This document shows positions 1-5,452 of a stretch of DNA of 5,461 bases, in pieces. Below the pieces are notes generated by a model. It was not told the DNA's origin. It did no database searches and saw only the letters and a program-made list of their open reading frames with translations. The position numbers and the translations under genes were made by a program. Positions within the stretch are counted from its first letter, which is position 1. Each line of letters starts with the position of its first letter. Source of the DNA: Ktedonobacterales bacterium (GTDB taxonomy: Bacteria; Chloroflexota; Ktedonobacteria; Ktedonobacterales; JADMIN01); the NCBI GenBank assembly GCA_025450405.1, contig JANWHL010000137.1, positions 1 through 5,461 of the forward strand, written 5' to 3'.

Positions 1-1204
1 CGGCGCGCAGACCCCAGCCCCAGGCGCCCTTGGCGACCGTCATCTCCTTGGCGAAGGTGATCGGCAGCGGGCCGACACTCTGGATGGCGAAGCCGCGGGC
101 GAAGCCGCGCGCGGGGTCGGTCTCGTAAAACGCCTCGGTCAGGGCGTTGGCGGGCGGCGCTTTGTACATGCGGATCGGCGTGGCGAAACGTCCCATGACC
201 ACGTTGCCGGCCTGGGCCATGAGATACTTGCCGACGGTCCCGCTGGAGTTGGCCAGCCCATCCTCATAGCCGGGGCAGGCGGAGTTGAACAGCAGCCGCG
301 GCGTCTCGATGGAGTAGCCGCACACGATGACGACCCGGGCGCGCTGCTCGCGCTCGCGCAGGTCGGGATCGAGGTAGGTGACGCCGGTGACCAGGTTGTC
401 CGGACCCAGGTTGACGCGCGCCACCATGCGGTCGGCGCGGATCTCGGCGCCGTGGGCGATGGCGTCGGGGATGTGCGAGACGAGCGTGCTCTGCTTGGCG
501 CCCACCTTGCAGCCCTGGATGCAGAAGCCGCGGTAGATGCAGTGGGGACGGTCGCCGCGCGAGCCGGAGAGGATGGCGACGGGGCCGCCGGCGACGACGG
601 GAATGCCCAGGCGCGTGCAGCCGTCGACCAGCGTGGCCGCGACGCCGCCGATGGGATGCGGCCCATAGGCGTAGCCGTGCGGCTCGCCCCAGGGGAAGTA
701 CGCCGGGCCGGCGACGGGAATCTCCAGCTCCATCAGCTCGTAATATGGCCGCAGGTCTTCATACGCGATGGGCCAATCCACCCCCACGCCATCCGCGCTG
801 TGGGTGCGAAAGTCGGAGGGATGCAGGCGCGGCGTGAACCCGGCCCAGTGGACCGTGCTGCCGCCGACGCCCTGGCCGCTGTTGTTGGCGCCGAGTGTGA
901 GGGGATCGTCACCGCCGGTGAGCCGGAGCTCATTCCAGTAGAGTTTGCGCGAGCCGGCCTCGTCGCTCACCCAATCACGCTCGGTGTTCCAGAAGGGACC
1001 AGCATCGAAGCCGACCACCCGGAAGCCGGCGCGGGCCAACCGCTGCAGCAGCACGCCGCCGCCGGCCCCCAGGCCGACGATGACGAAATCCACCTCCTCG
1101 CCAGGTGCGAACCGGCGCATGGGCAGATCGACGGTCTGCATGGGGCCAACCTGGTGATGGCCCGGTTTCGCGCCATCGAACGCGCCGAAGAGCGGCGTCT
1201 TCAC
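1..1204 (-). CDS. GMC-family FAD-dependent oxidoreductase (gluconate/sugar dehydrogenase-like large subunit), C-terminus beyond window edge
   Basis: A flavoprotein dehydrogenase subunit, expected to oxidise a sugar, sugar acid or alcohol with FAD and pass electrons to a partner rather than to NAD. The frame is open for 401 codons from a GTG at 1204 to the left edge. I chose this start because AAGGAGGA (1211-1218) sits 6 nt upstream; a weaker alternative is Met22. Seen: FAD-binding GLGAGG at residues 44-49 after a beta strand, with Asp67 (FDAGP) at the ribose-binding position; the GMC signature GVGGSTVHWAG at 112-122; a Cys-rich segment with C222, C228 and C232; and the second GMC signature ETPRLL at 300-305. 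Relatives are roughly 550 residues, so about 150 residues, including the catalytic His region, lie off-window. No signal peptide precedes the Rossmann fold. The upstream subunit 3 gene supports a gluconate 2-dehydrogenase-type complex. Family is confident; substrate is unknown. Confidence 0.93.
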   Translation of the reverse strand, partial: MKTPLFGAFDGAKPGHHQVGPMQTVDLPMRRFAPGEEVDFVIVGLGAGGGVLLQRLARAGFRVVGFDAGPFWNTERDWVSDEAGSRKLYWNELRLTGGDDPLTLGANNSGQGVGGSTVHWAGFTPRLHPSDFRTHSADGVGVDWPIAYEDLRPYYELMELEIPVAGPAYFPWGEPHGYAYGPHPIGGVAATLVDGCTRLGIPVVAGGPVAILSGSRGDRPHCIYRGFCIQGCKVGAKQSTLVSHIPDAIAHGAEIRADRMVARVNLGPDNLVTGVTYLDPDLREREQRARVVIVCGYSIETPRLLFNSACPGYEDGLANSSGTVGKYLMAQAGNVVMGRFATPIRMYKAPPANALTEAFYETDPARGFARGFAIQSVGPLPITFAKEMTVAKGAWGWGLRA

Positions 1205-1210
1205 TCGTGA

Positions 1211-1218
1211 TCCTCCTT
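1211..1218 (-). promoter_or_regulatory. Strong Shine-Dalgarno site fixing the GTG start of the GMC gene
   Basis: Minus-strand AAGGAGGA lies 6 nt before the GTG at 1204-1202. It is the best ribosome binding site in the window and decides a GTG start over the downstream Met22. Confidence 0.8.
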
Positions 1219-1356
1219 CGCGCTGGCAACCACATTTTGCATCCTCATGCGCATTAACCTCAGAGAAAGCGGGTAATCCATCCGCATCGCCTATGAGCCG
1301 CGTCGTTCACGGCGCCTCCTCGCCAAACTACGACGCCCGCCAGCCAGGAATTACAC

Positions 1357-1374
1357 GCGGAACTTCAATTCCGC
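1357..1374. repeat. Small inverted repeat (6-bp arms)
   Basis: GCGGAA (1357-1362) and TTCCGC (1369-1374) are perfect inverted arms around a 6-nt loop. An overlapping alternative pairs GGAATT (1347-1352) with AATTCC (1367-1372). The two pairings are mutually exclusive. This may be part of the interspersed repeat that continues to about 1490. Confidence 0.45.
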
Positions 1375-1400
1375 CTCGCCCCACCACGGCGCCCGCCCTT

Positions 1401-1419
1401 GGCCACCCGCGTCGTGGCC
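1401..1419. repeat. Small inverted repeat (GGCCAC/GTGGCC)
   Basis: GGCCAC at 1401-1406 and GTGGCC at 1414-1419 form a perfect 6-bp stem with a 7-nt loop. It lies between the other two hairpin regions of the gap. It could be chance in such GC-rich DNA, but three hairpins in a row favour a structured repeat element. Confidence 0.35.
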
Positions 1420-1431
1420 CTCTGCGCGGCT

Positions 1432-1482
1432 CCCCTCTCCTCGTGGGAGAGGGGCTGGGGTCCCCCACTGGGGGCTGGGGGT
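1432..1482. repeat. G/C-rich double hairpin, probable interspersed intergenic repeat just after the subunit 3 stop
   Basis: CCCCTCTCC (1432-1440) pairs perfectly with GGAGAGGGG (1446-1454). A second stem follows, CCCCC (1462-1466) with GGGGG (1470-1474) around ACT. GGGGCTGGGG occurs at 1451-1460 and again at 1471-1480, so the second hairpin looks like an insertion or short duplication inside the element. From memory, similar purine/pyrimidine-skewed hairpins ending in a GGGGCTGGGGTGAGG-like tail recur between genes of many high-GC bacteria; this has not been verified by search. On the minus strand it begins about 16 nt after the TAG of subunit 3. It has no T-run, so it is not a classical intrinsic terminator, but it could slow transcription or protect the 3' end of the upstream mRNA. 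Confidence 0.65.
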
Positions 1483-1497
1483 GAGGTCTCCTCCCAC

Positions 1498-2379
1498 CTA
1501 GTGCGTCCCCTGCTGGCCCGGCGTCGGCACCTTGCCGTGGAGCTGCTCGTCGAGCGGATTCTCGCCGCCGATGGGCGTGAACCCGCCGGAGAGCGAGGCT
1601 GGCGGGGGATCCCACGCGTAGCGGCGCTCGGCGCTCTCCCAGGGCTCGGGCTCACCGCGCAGCAGCCGCATGTAGCCACGGGGGTAGGCCGGCCCGCCGA
1701 AGCCGATCTCGTCCCAGGCGTAGGGATGGGCGTAGTACGCCTCGATGGCGTGGTCCAGCAGCAGCAGCCAGAAATGGCGGACACTCAGCTGCTGCCAGAT
1801 CTCCTGGCCGGCGGGCGGATTGGTGTCATGAAGGGTCTTGAGCACGTGGTCCTGGGCGAGCGAATCGAGCTCCACGAACCCGCGCTGGTAGAGGTGTCGG
1901 GCGATGGCCTCGATGCCCTGAAAGCCCAGGCGATACACTTCCTGGTCGGGGGGCATATGGACGAAGCGGTAGCCGGGGATGCGCCGCTCGTAGAGGATCT
2001 CGTCCACATAGTTGACGATGGAAATGCGGTGCTCGGGATCGCGGTCGTCCTGGGGGAGCAGCCGGTCGAAGACGGCGCGCGCGAACGCGAGCTCGCCCGG
2101 CACGCGGAAGAAACGGATGGGCGGCACGTGGTCCACGCGGTCGCGGACCACGTCGCGTGTCGCGGCGTCCCAGAAGGCCTGCTGGTCGAGGGCGTGCCAG
2201 TCGGGATAGTAGCCCGGTTGCGCACGCGGGGGGATGGGATCGCCGGTGCGCGGGTCGCGCGGGAGCCGGTCGGTCTCGGCGGCGGGGGCCAGGCCAGGGT
2301 CCACGCCAGGGGCGGCGCTCGGCGTCGCGCCCGGAGCGCCCGCGGGGCCCGGAGCGGTGGTATCGGCGGTGGTGGTCAT
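1498..2379 (-). CDS. Gluconate 2-dehydrogenase subunit 3 family protein, 293 aa, without signal peptide
   Basis: This is the small subunit that accompanies GMC-type dehydrogenases; in known complexes it helps fold, stabilise or export the large FAD subunit. The ATG at 2379 overlaps the preceding stop as ATGA and has GGAGG (2385-2389) 5 nt upstream, which fixes the start. Residues 1-55 are low-complexity, rich in Ala, Pro, Gly and Thr, with no twin-arginine motif or hydrophobic core. Residues about 95-240 are the conserved helical domain: a FDRLLPQDD segment near 104, NYVDEIL near 123-129, and the family-typical C-terminal part HPYAWDEIGFGGPAYPRGY at 218-236. At 293 residues it is longer than the usual small subunits of about 170-250, mainly through the disordered N-terminus and a Pro/Gly-rich tail after 255. 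Its expected partner is the GMC protein encoded downstream. Family assignment is from recognised sequence features, without a profile search. Confidence 0.87.
   Translation of the reverse strand: MTTTADTTAPGPAGAPGATPSAAPGVDPGLAPAAETDRLPRDPRTGDPIPPRAQPGYYPDWHALDQQAFWDAATRDVVRDRVDHVPPIRFFRVPGELAFARAVFDRLLPQDDRDPEHRISIVNYVDEILYERRIPGYRFVHMPPDQEVYRLGFQGIEAIARHLYQRGFVELDSLAQDHVLKTLHDTNPPAGQEIWQQLSVRHFWLLLLDHAIEAYYAHPYAWDEIGFGGPAYPRGYMRLLRGEPEPWESAERRYAWDPPPASLSGGFTPIGGENPLDEQLHGKVPTPGQQGTH
2376..2379 (-). other. ATGA stop/start overlap between membrane protein and subunit 3
   Basis: On the minus strand the subunit 3 ATG (2379-2377) shares bases with the TGA of the membrane protein (2378-2376). 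Such 4-nt overlaps normally mean translational coupling and similar expression levels, and often indicate partners in one complex. Confidence 0.85.
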
Positions 2380-3494
2380 GGCCCCCTCCGGAGCAGGCTC
2401 GCCAGCAGGCCCAGAAAGCCGGTGGCGGCAAAGAGCAGCGGCGCGAAGAGTGGCGGGCCGTACTCGAGGTTGTACCAGGGGTGTTTGATGCCGCCCGGCA
2501 TGCGCGCGACGCCGCGGACATGGAGCACGAAGCCGACGGTCCCCGTCACCAGGGAGAGCGCGGCCGCTATGGGCAGCACCACGCGCCCGACGGTGCGGCT
2601 CCAGATGGTGCCCAGGCCTGCCCCAATGAGCAGGGGCGTCAGCAGGATCGGGCTCCATTCGAGACGGTTGGTGAAGTTGTTCTTGTAGTGCGAATACAGG
2701 GCCTCCGCGCCGTTGAAGACGGCGAAGACCGCCACGGCACCGCCCAGCAGGCGCTGGAAGCGGCCCTCGCGGATGTCCTGGTCCAGCGCGATGCCCTCGC
2801 GGGCGAGCGAGCGCGGCAGCCAGCGCGCCCACGCGGGCCGTCGCGCCAGCCAGGGGGCGCCAGCGCGTGTGAAGACGGGATCATCGCCGCGGCGCAGGAA
2901 GCTGGTGATCAGCCCCAGGAAGCCGCTGATGGCGAAGAGCAGCGGCGCGAAGAGCGGCGGGCCCATCACGATGTTGAAGACGGGCAGGCGCCACCCGCCG
3001 GGTTTGCGCTGGACCCCACGGACGTGGAAGACGAAGCCCACCACGCCATTGGCGATGTTGAAGAGCGCGACCACCGGCAGCATCACCCGCGCGGCGCGCC
3101 GGCTAAACACGGCCCAGACAGCCGCCACAACCAGCAGCGGACCGCTCAGCACCGGGGCGTACATGACGCGCTGGCCATAGCTGCCGCGGACATGCTCCAG
3201 GGCCACCTCCAGGCCGCTCAGCAGACCGGCGAACGCCGTGATGAGCGCGAGTCCGCGCTGGAAGCGCCCCTCGCGCAGGTGCCGTTCGAGCACCAGCCCC
3301 TCGCGGCCGATCCGGCGCGGCAGCAGCGCCCAGACCCTCCGCGGGACCAGCCCCCGCAGGCCGCGCGTGGCGCGCCGCCAGGGACCACGCGGACGGGCCC
3401 CCGGCCAGAGCCGGCGGAGGGCCGGGCTTTCGCCCAGCTCCCCCACGAACTCGAGCCAGTCCTCTGGCGCGCGCGTCGGCAACTTCAGCGCCAT
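2376..3494 (-). CDS. Integral membrane protein with two tandem four-helix units, 372 aa, function unknown
   Basis: I do not recognise the family. Residues 1-56 are a soluble, Arg/Pro-rich N-terminus. Two homologous units follow at 57-204 and 225-372, in constant 168-residue register with no gap; by hand about 70 of 148 positions are identical. Each unit starts with a charged amphipathic stretch ending in REGRFQR (74-80, 242-248), then four probable membrane helices at about 81-99, 112-130, 136-158, 178-199 and 249-267, 280-298, 304-326, 346-367. Conserved pairs include E96/E264, H101/H269, HVRG at 157-160/325-328 and GPPLFAPLLFA at 178-188/346-356. The ATG at 3494 lies 12 nt after the pyruvate oxidase stop with GGGGGAG (3501-3507) upstream; the stop overlaps the subunit 3 start. 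Context suggests a membrane anchor or electron-transfer partner for one or both oxidoreductases; this is inference. Confidence 0.88.
   Translation of the reverse strand: MALKLPTRAPEDWLEFVGELGESPALRRLWPGARPRGPWRRATRGLRGLVPRRVWALLPRRIGREGLVLERHLREGRFQRGLALITAFAGLLSGLEVALEHVRGSYGQRVMYAPVLSGPLLVVAAVWAVFSRRAARVMLPVVALFNIANGVVGFVFHVRGVQRKPGGWRLPVFNIVMGPPLFAPLLFAISGFLGLITSFLRRGDDPVFTRAGAPWLARRPAWARWLPRSLAREGIALDQDIREGRFQRLLGGAVAVFAVFNGAEALYSHYKNNFTNRLEWSPILLTPLLIGAGLGTIWSRTVGRVVLPIAAALSLVTGTVGFVLHVRGVARMPGGIKHPWYNLEYGPPLFAPLLFAATGFLGLLASLLRRGP
2379..2822 (-). repeat. Second copy of the internal gene duplication (residues 225-372)
   Basis: This is the distal four-helix unit, displaced exactly 504 nt from the first copy. 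The DNA itself still shows the duplication: AAGAGCAGCGGCGCGAAGAG on the plus strand at 2431-2450 recurs at 2935-2954, both followed by NGGCGGGCC. Confidence 0.85.
2883..3326 (-). repeat. First copy of the internal gene duplication (residues 57-204)
   Basis: This is the proximal four-helix unit of the membrane protein. It aligns with the second copy without insertions or deletions. The two are joined by a Pro/Arg/Ala-rich linker of about 20 residues (205-224). Confidence 0.85.
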
Positions 3495-3506
3495 AGCAAG
3501 CTCCCC

Positions 3507-5345
3507 CTACGGCTTGCCGGTGAGGTAGTGGATGTCCTCACCGATCTTGTCCCGGAAGGCGGTGAGCGCGATCCGCGGGGCGTTGGGCTGGCCGCGGATC
3601 AGCGCCTCGGCGAAGTGCTTGGCCTGCTCGGGCTTGATCTTGGCCGGCATGGGCGGCTCATTGGGGTCGACGACGGCCTGGAGCACGGCCGGCCCCGGCG
3701 AGGCGAGGAAATCGCGCATGGTGTCCTTGATCTTGGCGGGGTCGTCCACGGTGAAGCCCTCGGCGCCCACGGCGCGCGCATAGGCGGCGAAATCGGCGGG
3801 CTGGAGCTCCACGCCGAACTCGGGATTGCCGAGGAAGACGATCTGCTCCCATTTGATCTGGCCGAGCACGTTGTTCTTGATGATGACGACCTTGATCGGC
3901 AGGTTGTATTTGACGGCGGTCATCAGCTCACCCATCAGCATGGTGAAGCCACCGTCGCCGACAAAGGCGATCACCTGGCGGCCGGGATAGGCCACCTGCG
4001 CCCCGATGGCATAGGGCAGGCCAGGCGCCATGGTGGCCAGATTGCCCGAGCACGAGAACATCTGCCCCGCCTTGATCAGGAAGTTGCGGGCGATCCAGGT
4101 GGTGTTGGTGCCGCTGTCCCCGGTGATGATGGCGTCGGGGGCGGCGAGCTCGCCCAGCGTCCAGGCCACCACTTCGGGCTTGAGCGGCCGCGTATCCTGC
4201 GTGCCCGCCCACTCCAGGCGCGCGTGCCAGTCCTTCATGCCATGCTGGGCCTTCTCCAGAAAGCCGCGGTCGGTCTTGCGCCGCAGCAACGGGATCAGGC
4301 CGAGCAGCGTGGCACGCGCGTCGCCGACCAGCCCGACCTCGACGGGGAACCGCAGGCCGATGCGCGTCTGGTCGATGTCAATCTGCACGCCGCGGGCTTT
4401 GTCGGGCCTGGGGAGAAAGTTCGGATACGGGAATGAGGAGCCGACGATGAGCAGCGTGTCGCACCGTTCCATGACGTCCTCGCTGGGCCGCGTGCCCACC
4501 AGCCCGATGCCGCCCGTGGTGAAGGGGCTATCGTCGGGGAGGACCGACTTGCCGAGCAGCGCCTTGACGACCGGCGCGCCGAGCAGGTCGGCCAGCTGCT
4601 CCACCTCGTGCCGCGCGCCGATGGCACCGTGGCCCACAAGGATCGCCACCTTCTTACCGGCGTTGAGGAGGTCGGCGGCCTGCTGAAGCGTGGCCTGGGC
4701 GGGCGTCGCGGCGGCGTGGTCGTTGGCCCCGCCGGTGGTGCGGCCGTTCTGGCTGAAGAAGCTCGGCTGGAAATCCCAGACCTGGTCGGGCGTCTTGGGC
4801 GGGCCGCCGTGGTGGCTGTAGAATCCCTCTTTGGCCGGCGCCACCTGATAGTCGATGGGGAAGGTGATGTGGGCAACGGTGTGCTTGGAGAGCGCGGTGC
4901 GGCAGGCGGTGTCCACCAGGTTGGCAACATCGGTGGACCCCTGGACCTGCTGGTCGAACGCGGCGACATCGGCGAAGAGCCGGACGAGATCGACCTCCTG
5001 CTGATAGCTGAGGCCGAGGAGGTCGCTATACTGCTGGCCAGTCAGTGCCAGAACCGGCGCGCCATCCAGCTTGGCGTCGTACAGGCCGTTCAGCAGGTGG
5101 ATGGCACCGGGGCCGCTGGTGGCCAGACAGACGCCGAGCTTGCCAGTGAACTTGGCGTAGGCGCACGCGGCGAAGGCCGAGGCCTCCTCGTGGCGGTCCT
5201 GGATGAAGGTGATCTGGTCCTGATGCGTGCGCAGCGACTCCATGATGCCGTTGATGCCATCTCCTGGGAGGCCGAAAATGGTGTCGACACCCCAGTCGAT
5301 CAGCCGCTCGATCAGGATGTCAGATGCGGTCTTGCCCGATGCCAT
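3507..5345 (-). CDS. poxB: ThDP/FAD-dependent pyruvate oxidase, PoxB type (pyruvate:quinone oxidoreductase-like), 612 aa
   Basis: Expected to decarboxylate pyruvate to acetate and CO2 and pass electrons through FAD to membrane quinone, as E. coli PoxB does; an oxygen- and phosphate-using oxidase making acetyl phosphate is the alternative. Three domains are visible. The N-terminal Pyr domain (about 5-180) has the ThDP-activating Glu53 in RHEEASAFAA and the TSGPGAIHLLNGLYDA loop (76-91). The middle FAD-binding domain (about 215-355) has KVAILVGHGA and FPYPNFLP (305-312), as in PoxB. The C-terminal PP domain has the metal-ThDP motif from GDGG (463-466) to NN (491-492). The tail has QAKHFAEALIRG, matching the PoxB QAKGF region. 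It is about 40 residues longer than E. coli PoxB, partly from a Gly/Ala/Asn-rich stretch at 193-218. The ATG at 5345 is preceded by AGAAGGGGA (5352-5360); upstream codons are Arg-rich and unlike the family. PoxB-type is likely, but acetolactate synthase-like relatives cannot be fully excluded. Confidence 0.9.
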   Translation of the reverse strand: MASGKTASDILIERLIDWGVDTIFGLPGDGINGIMESLRTHQDQITFIQDRHEEASAFAACAYAKFTGKLGVCLATSGPGAIHLLNGLYDAKLDGAPVLALTGQQYSDLLGLSYQQEVDLVRLFADVAAFDQQVQGSTDVANLVDTACRTALSKHTVAHITFPIDYQVAPAKEGFYSHHGGPPKTPDQVWDFQPSFFSQNGRTTGGANDHAAATPAQATLQQAADLLNAGKKVAILVGHGAIGARHEVEQLADLLGAPVVKALLGKSVLPDDSPFTTGGIGLVGTRPSEDVMERCDTLLIVGSSFPYPNFLPRPDKARGVQIDIDQTRIGLRFPVEVGLVGDARATLLGLIPLLRRKTDRGFLEKAQHGMKDWHARLEWAGTQDTRPLKPEVVAWTLGELAAPDAIITGDSGTNTTWIARNFLIKAGQMFSCSGNLATMAPGLPYAIGAQVAYPGRQVIAFVGDGGFTMLMGELMTAVKYNLPIKVVIIKNNVLGQIKWEQIVFLGNPEFGVELQPADFAAYARAVGAEGFTVDDPAKIKDTMRDFLASPGPAVLQAVVDPNEPPMPAKIKPEQAKHFAEALIRGQPNAPRIALTAFRDKIGEDIHYLTGKP

Positions 5346-5351
5346 ACGAAG

Positions 5352-5360
5352 TCCCCTTCT
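5352..5360 (-). promoter_or_regulatory. Ribosome binding site of the pyruvate oxidase gene
   Basis: Minus-strand AGAAGGGGA lies 6 nt before the ATG at 5345. It supports this start over the in-frame ATG at 5444, which would add 33 Arg-rich residues encoded across the repeats of the leader. Confidence 0.65.
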
Positions 5361-5362
5361 TG

Positions 5363-5390
5363 TTGATTCACGTGTCTTGATTCTCGTGTC
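5363..5390. repeat. 14-bp tandem direct repeat in the pyruvate oxidase leader
   Basis: On the plus strand TTGATTCACGTGTC (5363-5376) is followed at once by TTGATTCTCGTGTC (5377-5390), with one mismatch in 14. The first copy contains the palindrome CACGTG. It lies 18 to 45 nt upstream of the start codon, just behind the ribosome binding site, where a regulator could block transcription or translation. It may equally be a neutral tandem duplication. Confidence 0.6.
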
Positions 5391-5409
5391 CAGGTAATGC
5401 CGCCATCCA

Positions 5410-5423
5410 CCGCGATTGCGCGG
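5410..5423. repeat. Short inverted repeat CCGCG/CGCGG
   Basis: CCGCG (5410-5414) and CGCGG (5419-5423) form a 5-bp stem around ATTG. It is short and GC-only, so chance is plausible; it is noted because a longer hairpin lies 6 nt to its right. Confidence 0.25.
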
Positions 5424-5429
5424 CGACGT

Positions 5430-5452
5430 CCGCCTGGTGAACACCCAGGCGG
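5430..5452. repeat. Perfect 8-bp inverted repeat CCGCCTGG/CCAGGCGG, possible operator or end of the preceding gene
   Basis: CCGCCTGG (5430-5437) and CCAGGCGG (5445-5452) are exact inverted arms with a 7-nt loop, TGAACAC, that could extend the stem by two pairs with a bulge. There is no T-run on either side. It lies 85-107 nt upstream of the pyruvate oxidase start, a suitable place for an operator, or it may be a hairpin after a gene beyond the right edge. Confidence 0.45.

Larger units (their letters stand above)
1205..1497. other. 293-nt non-coding gap between subunit 3 and the GMC gene
   Basis: I see no supportable gene here. The half next to subunit 3 (about 1347-1490) is a chain of small inverted repeats, listed separately. 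The half next to the GMC gene (about 1225-1285) is less GC-rich than its surroundings and is the likeliest place for a promoter of the GMC gene. I could not identify a convincing -35/-10 pair there, so no promoter is called. The gap is unusually long for two subunits of one enzyme, and the GMC gene may therefore have its own transcript. Confidence 0.6.

Noticed and set aside
139..666. A 175-codon minus-strand frame inside the GMC gene
   Set aside because: It is out of frame with the GMC protein, and its Ser/Arg/Pro/Ala-rich product is typical of a shifted frame.
452..1210. A 252-codon plus-strand open frame antisense to the GMC gene
   Set aside because: The minus strand carries a continuous GMC reading frame with both family signatures over the same bases.
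1225..1290. Sigma-70 promoter for the GMC gene
   Set aside because: The stretch is AT-richer, but I could not find -35 and -10 boxes at acceptable spacing, so a promoter is not called.
1432..1454. Rho-independent terminator after subunit 3
   Set aside because: The stem is strong, but no T-run follows on the minus strand, so it is listed as a repeat with a possible effect on transcription.
2380..2832. N-terminal extension of subunit 3 by 151 codons to an upstream ATG
   Set aside because: This would overlap the conserved second half of the membrane protein, and the residues are Arg/Pro/Gly noise. The ATG at 2379 has a good ribosome binding site.
2157..4436. A 759-codon open frame on the plus strand, antisense to the membrane protein and pyruvate oxidase genes
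   Set aside because: Its product is low-complexity, rich in Arg, Gly, Ala, Glu and His, with no recognisable domain. The opposite strand encodes well-conserved proteins with motifs and ribosome binding sites. Long antisense frames are expected in DNA this GC-rich.
4608..5366. A 252-codon plus-strand open frame antisense to the pyruvate oxidase N-terminus
   Set aside because: It mirrors the ThDP enzyme codons, has no domain, and its composition is that of a reverse-complement shadow.
5363..5390. CRISPR-like repeat
   Set aside because: There are only two adjacent 14-mers with no spacers; it is a simple tandem repeat.
5346..5444. 33-codon N-terminal extension of the pyruvate oxidase
   Set aside because: The residues are Arg-rich, unlike the family, and span the tandem repeat and part of the palindrome. 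The family N-terminus aligns with the ATG at 5345.
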